Source of the DNA: CAYSPU01 sp964432995
GTDB taxonomy: Bacteria > Verrucomicrobiota > Verrucomicrobiia > Limisphaerales > JAHDYP01
Direction of reading: 5' to 3'
DNA: 10,487 nt
Assembly (NCBI GenBank): GCA_964432995.1
Contig: CAYSPU010000207.1
Span: 1 to 10,487, forward strand
Shown here: positions 1-6,232 of the stretch, one piece after another
How positions within the stretch are numbered: position 1 is the first letter of the stretch
Layout of the letters: each line of letters opens with the position of its first letter
The notes under the pieces: model-generated
Told to the model about the DNA's origin: nothing
What the model saw: the letters and a program-made list of their open reading frames with translations, nothing else
Databases searched by the model: none
Translations under genes and position numbers: made by a program

Positions 1-68
1 ACAAAAAGTTGCACTCCGGCCCCCCACCGTTTCCTGATGACCGTTGCGGGCCGTCGATCCGCGTTCGT

Positions 69-842
69 TCACATCCCCATGATCTGGTAGCCGCAGTCGA
101 CGTAGAGCACCTGGCCGGTGATGGCGGCGGCGCCGTCGCTGGCCAGGAAGACGCCGGTGGCGCCCAGTTCCTCCGGCACAACATTGCGCCGCAGCGGCGA
201 CTTGGCCTCGTAGTGCTTCAGCATCTCGGTGAAACCGGTGATCCCCCGCGCCGCCACGGTGTTCACCGGCCCGGCGCTGATGCAGTTCACGCGAATCCGC
301 CGCGGTCCCAAATCGTACGCCAGATACCGCGTGCAAGCCTCCAGCGACGCCTTGGCCACGCCCATCACGTTGTAGTGCGGCACCACCTTCTCGGCGCCGT
401 AGTAACTCATCCCGATGATGCTGCCCCCCTCGGTCATCAGGGGCGCCGCCGCCCGGGCGAGGGCCACCAGGGAGTAGGCGCTGACATCGTGTGCCATCCG
501 GAACGCCTCGCGGCTGGTCTGGAGAAAGTCGCCCTCGAGCGCGGCTTTCGGGGCGAAGGCCACCGAATGCAGGAGCAAGTGCAACCGGCCAAACCGATCC
601 GCCAACTCCTGGAACACGCGCGTGATCTCATCGTCCTTGGTCACGTCACAGGGCAACAGCACGGTCTCGGCCCCGAAAGCCCCGAGGAGCTCCTCGACAT
701 TCTCCCGCAGGCGTTCGCCCTGGTAGGTGAAGGCGAGGCGCGCGCCCGCGTCGCGCCACGCCTGGGCGATCGCCCAAGCGATGGACCGTCTGTTGGCCAC
801 GCCGAACACCACGCCGATCTTCCCTTCGAGTAATGGCATCAT
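69..842 (-). CDS. fabI: Enoyl-[acyl-carrier-protein] reductase (NADH), FabI type
   Basis: This cytoplasmic enzyme of type II fatty acid synthesis reduces trans-2-enoyl-ACP to acyl-ACP in the last step of each elongation cycle. The 257-residue product has the normal family length and is a short-chain dehydrogenase-like Rossmann protein. The nucleotide-binding start GVANRRSIAWAIA is at residues 14-26 and HSVAFAP at 92-98. The FabI catalytic set is present as Tyr147 (or Tyr148), Tyr157 and Lys164 in the stretch ending YNVMGVAK. The C-terminal ITGQVLYVDCGY is typical. The frame begins with two ATG codons (842 and 839). AGGAG lies 9 nt before the first, so I chose 842. It lies 114 bp downstream of the transporter on the same strand and may be transcribed separately. 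FabI rather than FabG is favoured by the spacing of the two tyrosines and by the GVAN start. Confidence 0.95.
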   Translation of the reverse strand: MMPLLEGKIGVVFGVANRRSIAWAIAQAWRDAGARLAFTYQGERLRENVEELLGAFGAETVLLPCDVTKDDEITRVFQELADRFGRLHLLLHSVAFAPKAALEGDFLQTSREAFRMAHDVSAYSLVALARAAAPLMTEGGSIIGMSYYGAEKVVPHYNVMGVAKASLEACTRYLAYDLGPRRIRVNCISAGPVNTVAARGITGFTEMLKHYEAKSPLRRNVVPEELGATGVFLASDGAAAITGQVLYVDCGYQIMGM

Positions 843-956
843 TCTGCCGTGCTCCTAGGGCAATCCCGACCTCGTGGCAAGGGAGAAGAGAACCACGGCG
901 GGAACCGAGGCTGAAGTCACGGCAAGTCGATCCGCGCCCATCACTCCCCAGAGCCC

Positions 957-2195
957 TCAGCGGTTTGAGCTGGCGTTGGTCCTGGCGATCGACGATCGCC
1001 CCCAATGCCACTTGAGGCCGAGCAGAACGACGAAGCCAACCCCGAGGAGGGCAGCCACGGCGACGGTGGCGGCGTGTGGCGACTGCGGCACCAACCAGAG
1101 GCCGGCGGCGCCCACGACGGGCCCGGCGAAGATGCCCGCGCCGATCGCCGCCTCATGGATTCCGCCGTGCTCGCCTTTGGTGTCCCCGGCATCCATCGAG
1201 TAGAAGAGGGAGGAGTAGTACATGAAGCCGCAACTGATCCCAAAGACGGCCTGGGCGACGATCACAAGCCACAGCGTGCGCGCCAACAGGGTGCTGGTGA
1301 ATCCGAGGGCGAGCAACACAAAGGCGACCGCCAGCCAGCGGAACCGGTAGTGCCAGCCCTCCCACAGCCATAGCAGCAGAAACGCTCCGAGCCGCCCGAA
1401 GAACCAGGTGGAACAGAAGAAGCCCGCCCACATGGGAGTCAGTTCGTGGCGCTCCGCCAACCCGGGGATCAGCGGAACCAAGGTGCTGATCGCCATGTAG
1501 GCAAAGGGATTGGCGATCCACGCCAACCGCAGGAACATTCGGGTGCGGTCAGGCGCGGGTCGCGGCGTGCCGGCCGAGTCCTCGGTGACGACCGGGGTCG
1601 CTTGGGGAACGGTCTCGGTGGACTCGGCCCGCTGGAGCCTCGGGAACATCAGCCATTGGGTGAGATGCAGGACGGCGGGGACGAGGAAGATGCTGGTCGG
1701 GCCGAGTTTCTCCAGCAGCGCGCCCCCGCTGAAGTAGGCGAGCGCCGCGCCGGCGGCCCACACCAGGTTGTAGATGCCGACGGTTTGCGGCAGGCGGCGA
1801 GGGGGTTCGAACTCGCTGGCGAGCGCCTCGAGCGACGGCCAGGTGAAACTGACCCCGAACGTCCAGACGGCCAGAATGGCCACCTGTCCCGCCGCCGAAT
1901 TCACTTGCGTCCCGACGAGCATCATCACGAGCAGGATCGCCGTGCCGAGCCGCACCGCGCGGAAGTAGCCGCGGCGCTGGGCGAACCGCCCGGCGAACAG
2001 CGGTGCGAAGGTATAGACGAAGCCGTTGAGGGCGCTGACCAGGAGGTTCTGCAGGTCGCCAAAGCCGTGCTGGGACTGCAGGATGAAGAAGAGGTAGTAC
2101 TGATAATAGGCCGTGGCGAGGGCGTTAATGCCCTCGAGCGCGAAACAACCACGCTTGAACCGGGAGTAGGCCATCGCGGCGGCGGAATCTGACAA
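957..2195 (-). CDS. Major facilitator superfamily transporter, substrate unknown
   Basis: This is an inner-membrane secondary transporter of about 412 residues with the usual 12-helix pattern. Hydrophobic segments are visible from about residue 16 to 184 and again from about 219 to 394. They are separated by a polar, Pro/Thr/Glu-rich central loop (about 188-218), as in two-bundle MFS proteins. After the second helix comes a basic loop GRFAQRRGYFRAVRLG (69-84), resembling MFS motif A but without its usual Asp. A second-half motif GEHGGIHEAAIGAGIFAGP (341-359) is distinctive and could define the subfamily. The frame opens with TTG at 2195. An ATG at 2174 (residue 8) is an alternative, and neither has a strong ribosome binding site. 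The gene is divergent from tyrA. Nothing in the sequence or the neighbours gives the substrate, so no symbol is assigned. Confidence 0.85.
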   Translation of the reverse strand: MSDSAAAMAYSRFKRGCFALEGINALATAYYQYYLFFILQSQHGFGDLQNLLVSALNGFVYTFAPLFAGRFAQRRGYFRAVRLGTAILLVMMLVGTQVNSAAGQVAILAVWTFGVSFTWPSLEALASEFEPPRRLPQTVGIYNLVWAAGAALAYFSGGALLEKLGPTSIFLVPAVLHLTQWLMFPRLQRAESTETVPQATPVVTEDSAGTPRPAPDRTRMFLRLAWIANPFAYMAISTLVPLIPGLAERHELTPMWAGFFCSTWFFGRLGAFLLLWLWEGWHYRFRWLAVAFVLLALGFTSTLLARTLWLVIVAQAVFGISCGFMYYSSLFYSMDAGDTKGEHGGIHEAAIGAGIFAGPVVGAAGLWLVPQSPHAATVAVAALLGVGFVVLLGLKWHWGRSSIARTNASSNR

Positions 2196-2225
2196 GCGCC
2201 ACCCGTTCCGTCAAAGCGGATCCTG

Positions 2226-2254
2226 TTGCGTCGGCTGGCCGTGCCGGCTTAAAT
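2226..2254 (+). promoter_or_regulatory. Possible sigma-70-like promoter for the tyrA operon
   Basis: TTGCGT (2226-2231) and TTAAAT (2249-2254) are separated by exactly 17 bp in the 65-bp gap between the divergent transporter and tyrA. The match to TTGACA/TATAAT is only 3/6 and 4/6. TTAAAT is, however, the only AT-rich hexamer in an otherwise GC-rich gap. If used, transcription would begin about at the tyrA GTG codon (2261), giving a leaderless or nearly leaderless mRNA. This is an inference from weak boxes. Confidence 0.25.
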
Positions 2255-2260
2255 GCGGCC

Positions 2261-3151
2261 GTGCTTTTCCATAAGGTAACCATCGCCGGGGTGGGGCTTT
2301 TGGGCGGTTCGCTTGGCCTGGCCCTGAAGCGTCGCGGGCTGGCCCGACACGTGGAGGGGCTCGTTCGCCGCCCCGCCAGCGTCGGCGAGTGCCAGAAGCT
2401 GGGGGTGGTGGATCACGCCACCCGGGACCCGCAGGAAGCCGGCGAGGATGCCGATCTGGTGGTGCTCTGCACGCCGCTGGCGCGGATGAAGGAAACCCTC
2501 GAGCGACTGCTGCCCGTTTGCCGGGCGGGGGTCGTGGTCACGGATGTGGGCAGCGCCAAGTCGCAGGTGGTGGGGGAACTGGAGCCGCTGGCCTCCGCGG
2601 CCAACGCCCATTTTGTCGGCAGCCATCCCATGGCCGGCGCCGAGAAGACCGGCCCGGCGGCCGCGAGCCCGGACCTGTTCGAAAAGGCCGTGTGCGTGGT
2701 AACCCCGACACCACGGACCTCGGCCGTCGCCGTCCGGCGGGTGACGGAAATGTGGGAGGCCGTAGGCAGCCAGGTCCTCCGCCTGCAACCGGAGGCGCAT
2801 GACGACTTCGTCAGCCGTTCCAGCCATCTCCCTCACGTGGTCGCGTCGGAACTCGCCTATTACGTCCTCAGCCCGGCTCATCCCGCCGAGCAACACCGGT
2901 TGTGCGCCACGGGCTTCCGGGACACAACCCGGGTGGCCTCGAGTTCGCCGGAGATGTGGCGGGATGTGGTGCTGGCTAATCGCAAGCACTTGGCGCGGGT
3001 ACTGGGCGTGTTCATTGAGGGCCTGGAGGAGTTTCGGCACTCCCTCGAGACCGGCGACGACCGCGCGATTCTCGAGTTTTTCGAACAAGCCAAAGCCCGC
3101 CGCGATGCGTGGATCCACGGGGGCAGCGTTCCTTCCCCTTCGCTCGAGTAG
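2261..3151 (+). CDS. tyrA: Prephenate dehydrogenase
   Basis: This cytoplasmic enzyme oxidatively decarboxylates prephenate to 4-hydroxyphenylpyruvate with NAD(P)+ for tyrosine synthesis. Preference for arogenate cannot be excluded. The 296-residue product has the Rossmann dinucleotide loop IAGVGLLGGSLG at 8-19, VVLCTPL at 67-73 and TDVGSAK at 94-100. The family signature GSHPMAGAEKTG is at 120-131, with His122 as the expected catalytic histidine. SRSSHLPH (185-192) and GFRDTTR (218-224) follow in the helical dimerisation domain. It is a stand-alone TyrA: there is no chorismate mutase fusion at the N-terminus and no ACT domain at the C-terminus, so feedback control by tyrosine through an ACT domain is not expected. 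The start is GTG at 2261, only a few residues before the glycine-rich loop, and no Shine-Dalgarno sequence is visible. The stop is 9 bp before aroA. Confidence 0.93.
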   Translation: MLFHKVTIAGVGLLGGSLGLALKRRGLARHVEGLVRRPASVGECQKLGVVDHATRDPQEAGEDADLVVLCTPLARMKETLERLLPVCRAGVVVTDVGSAKSQVVGELEPLASAANAHFVGSHPMAGAEKTGPAAASPDLFEKAVCVVTPTPRTSAVAVRRVTEMWEAVGSQVLRLQPEAHDDFVSRSSHLPHVVASELAYYVLSPAHPAEQHRLCATGFRDTTRVASSSPEMWRDVVLANRKHLARVLGVFIEGLEEFRHSLETGDDRAILEFFEQAKARRDAWIHGGSVPSPSLE

Positions 3152-3160
3152 ATCCGGCTC

Positions 3161-4582
3161 ATGGCGCTTCCTCCGTTGATCGAGATTGTGCCGCCCGTCG
3201 GGAAGGTGCGGGGGCAAGTGACCGTTCCCGGCTCGAAGAGCATTACGAACCGGGCGTTGGTGCTGGCGGCACTCGCGGACGGCACCACGCTGCTGCGGGG
3301 GGCGCTCTGGAGCGAGGACACCCAGTGGATGGTCGCCGCCCTCCAGAAGCTGGGCTTCGCTGTGTCGGTGACGCCCGACGAGGGCGAGGGATGCAATCGG
3401 CAGATCCGGGTTGAGGGACGAGGCGGAGTGGTGCCGCCAGGTGGATCCCTCGGACAACCCTTGGAGATTGGCGTGGGCAACGCCGGGACCGCGGCGCGGT
3501 TCCTGGCCGCGTTGCTCTGCCTGGGGCGCGGCGCCTACCGCCTCCACGGCACGGAGCGCATGCACGAACGCCCGCAGGCCGCGCTCTTCGACGCCCTCCG
3601 GCAACTCGGTTACAGTGTGGACTCCCCCAACGGCCGGTTGCCCGCCGTCATCCAGGGCGGCGGACGCCGTCCTGGTCCCTGCCGGGTCGGCATGCTCGAG
3701 AGTTCGCAGTTCGCGTCGGCGCTCCTGCTTTGTGCTCGCGCCGGCGGTTGGGATGTTGCGGTCGAGGGGGATGACCCGGAGGAATCGCCCTACGTCGCGA
3801 TGACGACGAGACTGATCGATGTCTTCCCCCAACCGGGAGGCGAGGTGGTTATTGAGCCGGACACCTCAGGCGGGAGCTACTTCTGGGCCGCTGGATCCTG
3901 GGAACCGCCGAGCGGCCCCCCCGAGGCGTTGGTTTCGGCCACGGCGCTCGAACTCGCGCTGGAGCCGACCGTCCAGGTGGCCCGGTGGCCACGGTCGGGC
4001 TGGCAGGTGGACGAGCGGTTTCCAGAGTGGTGCGCCCGCCTCGAACAGCGGTCGCTGGGCTTCGCCCGCGACGTGCTCGGCCTCGGCGCGGCGGAGCTCG
4101 AGCGCCTCCGCCGCGAGGCCGGGTGGCCGGACGCGCCGCGCCTCGAGATTTCGCGGCGGCGGGATCTGGGGGACAGCATCATGACGGCGATCGCGCTGGC
4201 GCCGCTGTTGGCGCAGCGCGTGCGCTTCACCGACCTGGGGCGGCTGCGGTTGCAGGAGTGCGAGCGGGTGGAGGCTTTGCGCGCGGAGTTGACCCGCTGC
4301 GGCGCGCGGGTGGTGGAGATCGGCGACACGCTGGAGGTATTCCCGTCGGATTTGCACGGCGCGGAGATTGTGACCTACAACGACCACCGGATGGCGATGT
4401 GCTTCGCGATTCTGGGATTGAAAGTGCCGGGAGTCAGAATCCAGAATCCGGCGTGCGTCCGGAAGACCTTTCCCAGCTTCTTCCAGAAGCTGGCGGCGCC
4501 CCCCCCGGACGGGCTGGGCGTGGTCCTGCTGGACGCGGCCACCCGGCAGGCGTTGTCGCCGGCCGACTGCCTCGCCGAATAG
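3161..4582 (+). CDS. aroA: 3-phosphoshikimate 1-carboxyvinyltransferase (EPSP synthase), variant with insertion
   Basis: The enzyme transfers enolpyruvate from PEP to shikimate-3-phosphate, the sixth step of the shikimate pathway, in the cytoplasm. PGSKSITNRALV (23-34) carries the Lys22/Ser23/Arg27 equivalents. GNAGTAARFL (106-115), MHERPQA (134-140), SSQF (181-184), Asp338 in GDSIMT, YNDHRMAM (406-413) and RKTFP (434-438) supply the other expected substrate-binding residues. At 473 residues it is about 45 longer than the E. coli enzyme (about 427). The segment between SPYVAM and SGGSYF is about 19 residues shorter than in E. coli. The segment between SYFWAA (239-244) and Asp338 is about 30 longer. 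The E. coli VKETDR motif is LQECER here, putting Gln365 at the Lys340 position. No strong RBS precedes the ATG. The 9-bp gap from tyrA suggests translational coupling. Confidence 0.95.
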   Translation: MALPPLIEIVPPVGKVRGQVTVPGSKSITNRALVLAALADGTTLLRGALWSEDTQWMVAALQKLGFAVSVTPDEGEGCNRQIRVEGRGGVVPPGGSLGQPLEIGVGNAGTAARFLAALLCLGRGAYRLHGTERMHERPQAALFDALRQLGYSVDSPNGRLPAVIQGGGRRPGPCRVGMLESSQFASALLLCARAGGWDVAVEGDDPEESPYVAMTTRLIDVFPQPGGEVVIEPDTSGGSYFWAAGSWEPPSGPPEALVSATALELALEPTVQVARWPRSGWQVDERFPEWCARLEQRSLGFARDVLGLGAAELERLRREAGWPDAPRLEISRRRDLGDSIMTAIALAPLLAQRVRFTDLGRLRLQECERVEALRAELTRCGARVVEIGDTLEVFPSDLHGAEIVTYNDHRMAMCFAILGLKVPGVRIQNPACVRKTFPSFFQKLAAPPPDGLGVVLLDAATRQALSPADCLAE

Positions 4583-4596
4583 ACCGATGAGGCGCT

Positions 4597-4614
4597 GCCC
4601 CGGAGTTCCGGGGC
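4597..4614 (+). other. Perfect GC hairpin between aroA and cmk
   Basis: GCCCCGGA (4597-4604) is exactly complementary to TCCGGGGC (4607-4614), giving 8 pairs (7 with a realistic AGTT loop). It starts 15 nt after the aroA stop and ends 30 nt before the cmk ATG. No T-run follows, so it is not a classic intrinsic terminator. A role as an RNA-processing or stability element, or partial attenuator inside the operon, is possible but unproven. Confidence 0.45.
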
Positions 4615-4644
4615 CACCCTCTCCGAACGCGAAACGAGTTGTCC

Positions 4645-5337
4645 ATGGATTCGATCGTCATTGCGATGGATGGCACGAGCGCCAGCGGCAAGAGCACCAA
4701 CGCCCGGCTCGTGGCCCAGGCGCTCGGCTATGTGTATGTCGACACCGGCGCCATGTACCGCACCCTGGCCTGGTACTGCCTCCGGCAACGCGTTGACGTG
4801 CTCGACCCCCAGGCCGTCGCGCGCGCCCTGCGCCGGTGGAAGACCGAGCTGCGCTGCGTCGACCAACGCGTGCACCTGCTCGTCAACGGCTACCTCCCGG
4901 AGAAGGAAATCCGCACTGCCGACACCAGCGCCGCCGTGCCGCACGTCGCGGCCGTGCCGAAGGTCCGCGACTGGATGAAGCGCAAACAGCGCGAGTGCGC
5001 CCGCTTCGGCAACCTCGTCATGGAAGGCCGCGACATCGGCACCAACATCTTCCCCGAGACGGAGTTCAAGTATTACCTGGATGCTTCGCTGGACGAACGG
5101 ACTCGACGCCGCAGCGCCGATGGAGTCGAGGAGAACCTGGCGGCCCGCGACCAGCGCGACAGCCAGCGCGCTGTTGCCCCCCTGATGGTCCCTCTCGGTG
5201 CGCGCGTGATCAACACTTCGAATCTGACACCGGCCGCCTCGAGCGAGATGATCCTGCAAGACATCCGGGAGCGGTTGGCGAACCGGGTCACCTCTGGCGC
5301 GAGGACGTCCGCCGGTCGGGATCGTTCCGGGCGGTGA
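4645..5337 (+). CDS. cmk: Cytidylate (CMP/dCMP) kinase
   Basis: This cytoplasmic P-loop kinase phosphorylates CMP and dCMP with ATP, supplying CDP/dCDP for nucleic acid and phospholipid precursors. From the ATG at 4645 the product is 230 residues, the normal family length. The Walker A loop is GTSASGKST (10-18); the more common form in the family is GPAGSGKST or GPSGSGKGT. DTGAMYRT (33-40) is the CMP-binding signature. EGRDIGTNIFP (127-137) is the conserved core motif. RDQRDSQR (168-175) matches the RDxxDSxR motif that contacts substrate. The frame is also open from a TTG at 4639, two codons upstream. I prefer ATG because it places the first strand directly before the P-loop as in relatives. 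The final 12 or so residues are basic and polar. plsC follows after 10 bp. Confidence 0.94.
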   Translation: MDSIVIAMDGTSASGKSTNARLVAQALGYVYVDTGAMYRTLAWYCLRQRVDVLDPQAVARALRRWKTELRCVDQRVHLLVNGYLPEKEIRTADTSAAVPHVAAVPKVRDWMKRKQRECARFGNLVMEGRDIGTNIFPETEFKYYLDASLDERTRRRSADGVEENLAARDQRDSQRAVAPLMVPLGARVINTSNLTPAASSEMILQDIRERLANRVTSGARTSAGRDRSGR

Positions 5338-5347
5338 CGGAGAGTCC

Positions 5348-6001
5348 ATGCGTTTGACCTACTTCATCGGCTGGTCGCTCTGCAACGTGGTGCTCCGCAC
5401 CTATTTCCGGTGCCGCATCTACCACGCGGAGCGCGTGCCCCGCACCGGCCCGGTCATTCTCGCCTCGAATCACGCCAGTCACCTCGATCCCCCCCTCGTC
5501 GGCATCGGCTTGCCGCGCGATATCCACTACCTCGCCCGCAAGACCCTCTTCCGTTTCCCGCCCTTCGGGTGGGTGTTGCGCAGCATCAACTCCGTGCCCG
5601 TCGACCGCGACGGGGGGGGCGCCGCCGGGCTGCGCGCCATCCTCGATCGCCTCCTCGACGGTCAGGGCATCGTGCTCTTCCCCGAAGGCACCCGCACGCG
5701 CGACGGCCGACTCCAGCCCGCGCGTTCCGGCATCGGACTCGCCGTGGCCAAGTCCAACGCGCCGGTCGTCCCCGTCCGGGTTTTCGGAACCTTCGCCGCT
5801 TTCGGACGCCACGCCCGCTGGCCGCGACCGTGTCCGGTCGCCATCAAGTATGGTCTCCCCCTCGAGTTCCGCGAGCTTCGCGAGGAGGCGGCGCATTGCT
5901 CGAAGGCCCGGCTGCGCGAAGTCTATCAGGAGATCGCCGATGAGATCATGCGGGCGATCGGTCGGCTCGAACCGTGTTGGGACAAGACGACGTTTCCGTA
6001 G
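5348..6001 (+). CDS. plsC: 1-acyl-sn-glycerol-3-phosphate acyltransferase (lysophosphatidate acyltransferase)
   Basis: This membrane-associated enzyme acylates lysophosphatidic acid to phosphatidic acid, the branch point of phospholipid synthesis. The four acyltransferase blocks are in order. Block I is NHASHLDPP (41-49), with the HX4D catalytic pair His42 and Asp47. Block II lies around INSVPVDRD (80-88). Block III is FPEGTRTRDG (111-120), which binds glycerol phosphate. Block IV is VVPVRVFGT (140-148). A hydrophobic N-terminal stretch (about residues 4-19) probably anchors it to the membrane. The product is 217 residues, slightly compact for the family. GGAG at 5339-5342 sits 5 nt before the ATG and is the clearest ribosome binding site in the operon. 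Being last in the run after cmk, it links CTP supply and phosphatidate synthesis. Other lysophospholipid acyltransferase activities cannot be ruled out. Confidence 0.92.
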   Translation: MRLTYFIGWSLCNVVLRTYFRCRIYHAERVPRTGPVILASNHASHLDPPLVGIGLPRDIHYLARKTLFRFPPFGWVLRSINSVPVDRDGGGAAGLRAILDRLLDGQGIVLFPEGTRTRDGRLQPARSGIGLAVAKSNAPVVPVRVFGTFAAFGRHARWPRPCPVAIKYGLPLEFRELREEAAHCSKARLREVYQEIADEIMRAIGRLEPCWDKTTFP

Positions 6002-6004
6002 GGT

Positions 6005-6039
6005 GGTTGGGAGGTTCACGGTTCAGCGGTTGGGAGGTT
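6005..6039. repeat. Short direct repeat, GGTTGGGAGGTT twice, 23-bp period
   Basis: GGTTGGGAGGTT occurs at 6005-6016 and again at 6028-6039, and the spacer also contains GGTT. It lies 3 bp beyond the plsC stop codon in the convergent gap with recD2. No function is apparent, and it may be the edge of a dispersed intergenic repeat. Confidence 0.6.
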
Positions 6040-6058
6040 AGAGTCGGCCGGTCGGAGC

Positions 6059-6075
6059 GCCGGCTTGTTGCCGGC
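6059..6075. repeat. Hairpin GCCGGC-TTGTT-GCCGGC with downstream motif
   Basis: A 6-bp perfect stem (6059-6064 with 6070-6075) and a 5-nt loop lie 57 nt after the plsC stop. CGGCCACAGAAATGT (6072-6086) overlaps its right arm and reappears with one change beside another hairpin at 10443-10457. It may help end the plsC transcript, but no T-run follows. Confidence 0.5.
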
Positions 6076-6105
6076 CACAGAAATGTGACTCGTGACCCTG
6101 CCCTG

Positions 6106-6122
6106 GCCGCGTGCAACGCGGC
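6106..6122. repeat. Hairpin GCCGCG-TGCAA-CGCGGC
   Basis: This is a perfect 6-bp stem with a 5-nt loop, the second of three hairpins in the plsC-recD2 convergent gap. No T-run follows on either strand. It is likely an intergenic RNA or DNA structure and no further role can be read. Confidence 0.4.
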
Positions 6123-6180
6123 GCTCCGCCAGGTGTGTGACTCGACGGCGTGCGAAAGGACGTCCGCTTGCGGGGCTGCT

Positions 6181-6199
6181 GCCCGCCGATACGGCGGGC
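6181..6199 (-). terminator. Terminator-like hairpin downstream of recD2
   Basis: GCCCGCCG (6181-6188) pairs perfectly with CGGCGGGC (6192-6199) around a 3-nt ATA loop. The stem can be extended by a C-G pair and G-T wobbles. It begins 33 nt after the recD2 stop codon on the minus strand, a typical terminator position. The following minus-strand bases are not T-rich, so it may work with Rho or only as a 3'-end barrier. It could serve both converging transcripts. Confidence 0.5.
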
Positions 6200-6232
6200 G
6201 GTCCGGAACGCGACCCGCACCCCCGGCTCTGA

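Noticed and set aside
551..569. Ala in FabI at the position of E. coli Gly93, which might suggest triclosan resistance
   Set aside because: Ala at this place (SxAFA) is, as I recall, the native residue in triclosan-sensitive FabI such as that of Staphylococcus aureus, so it is not evidence of resistance.
1446..2192. Plus-strand open frame antisense to the transporter
   Set aside because: Its product is Glu/Gly/Arg-rich and lacks any pattern, while the opposite strand encodes regular membrane helices.
2249..3832. Long minus-strand open frame (527 codons) antisense to tyrA and aroA
   Set aside because: The translation is Arg/His/Gly-rich without domain patterns, and the plus strand has two clearly recognisable enzymes. 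GC-rich codon use produces such mirror frames.
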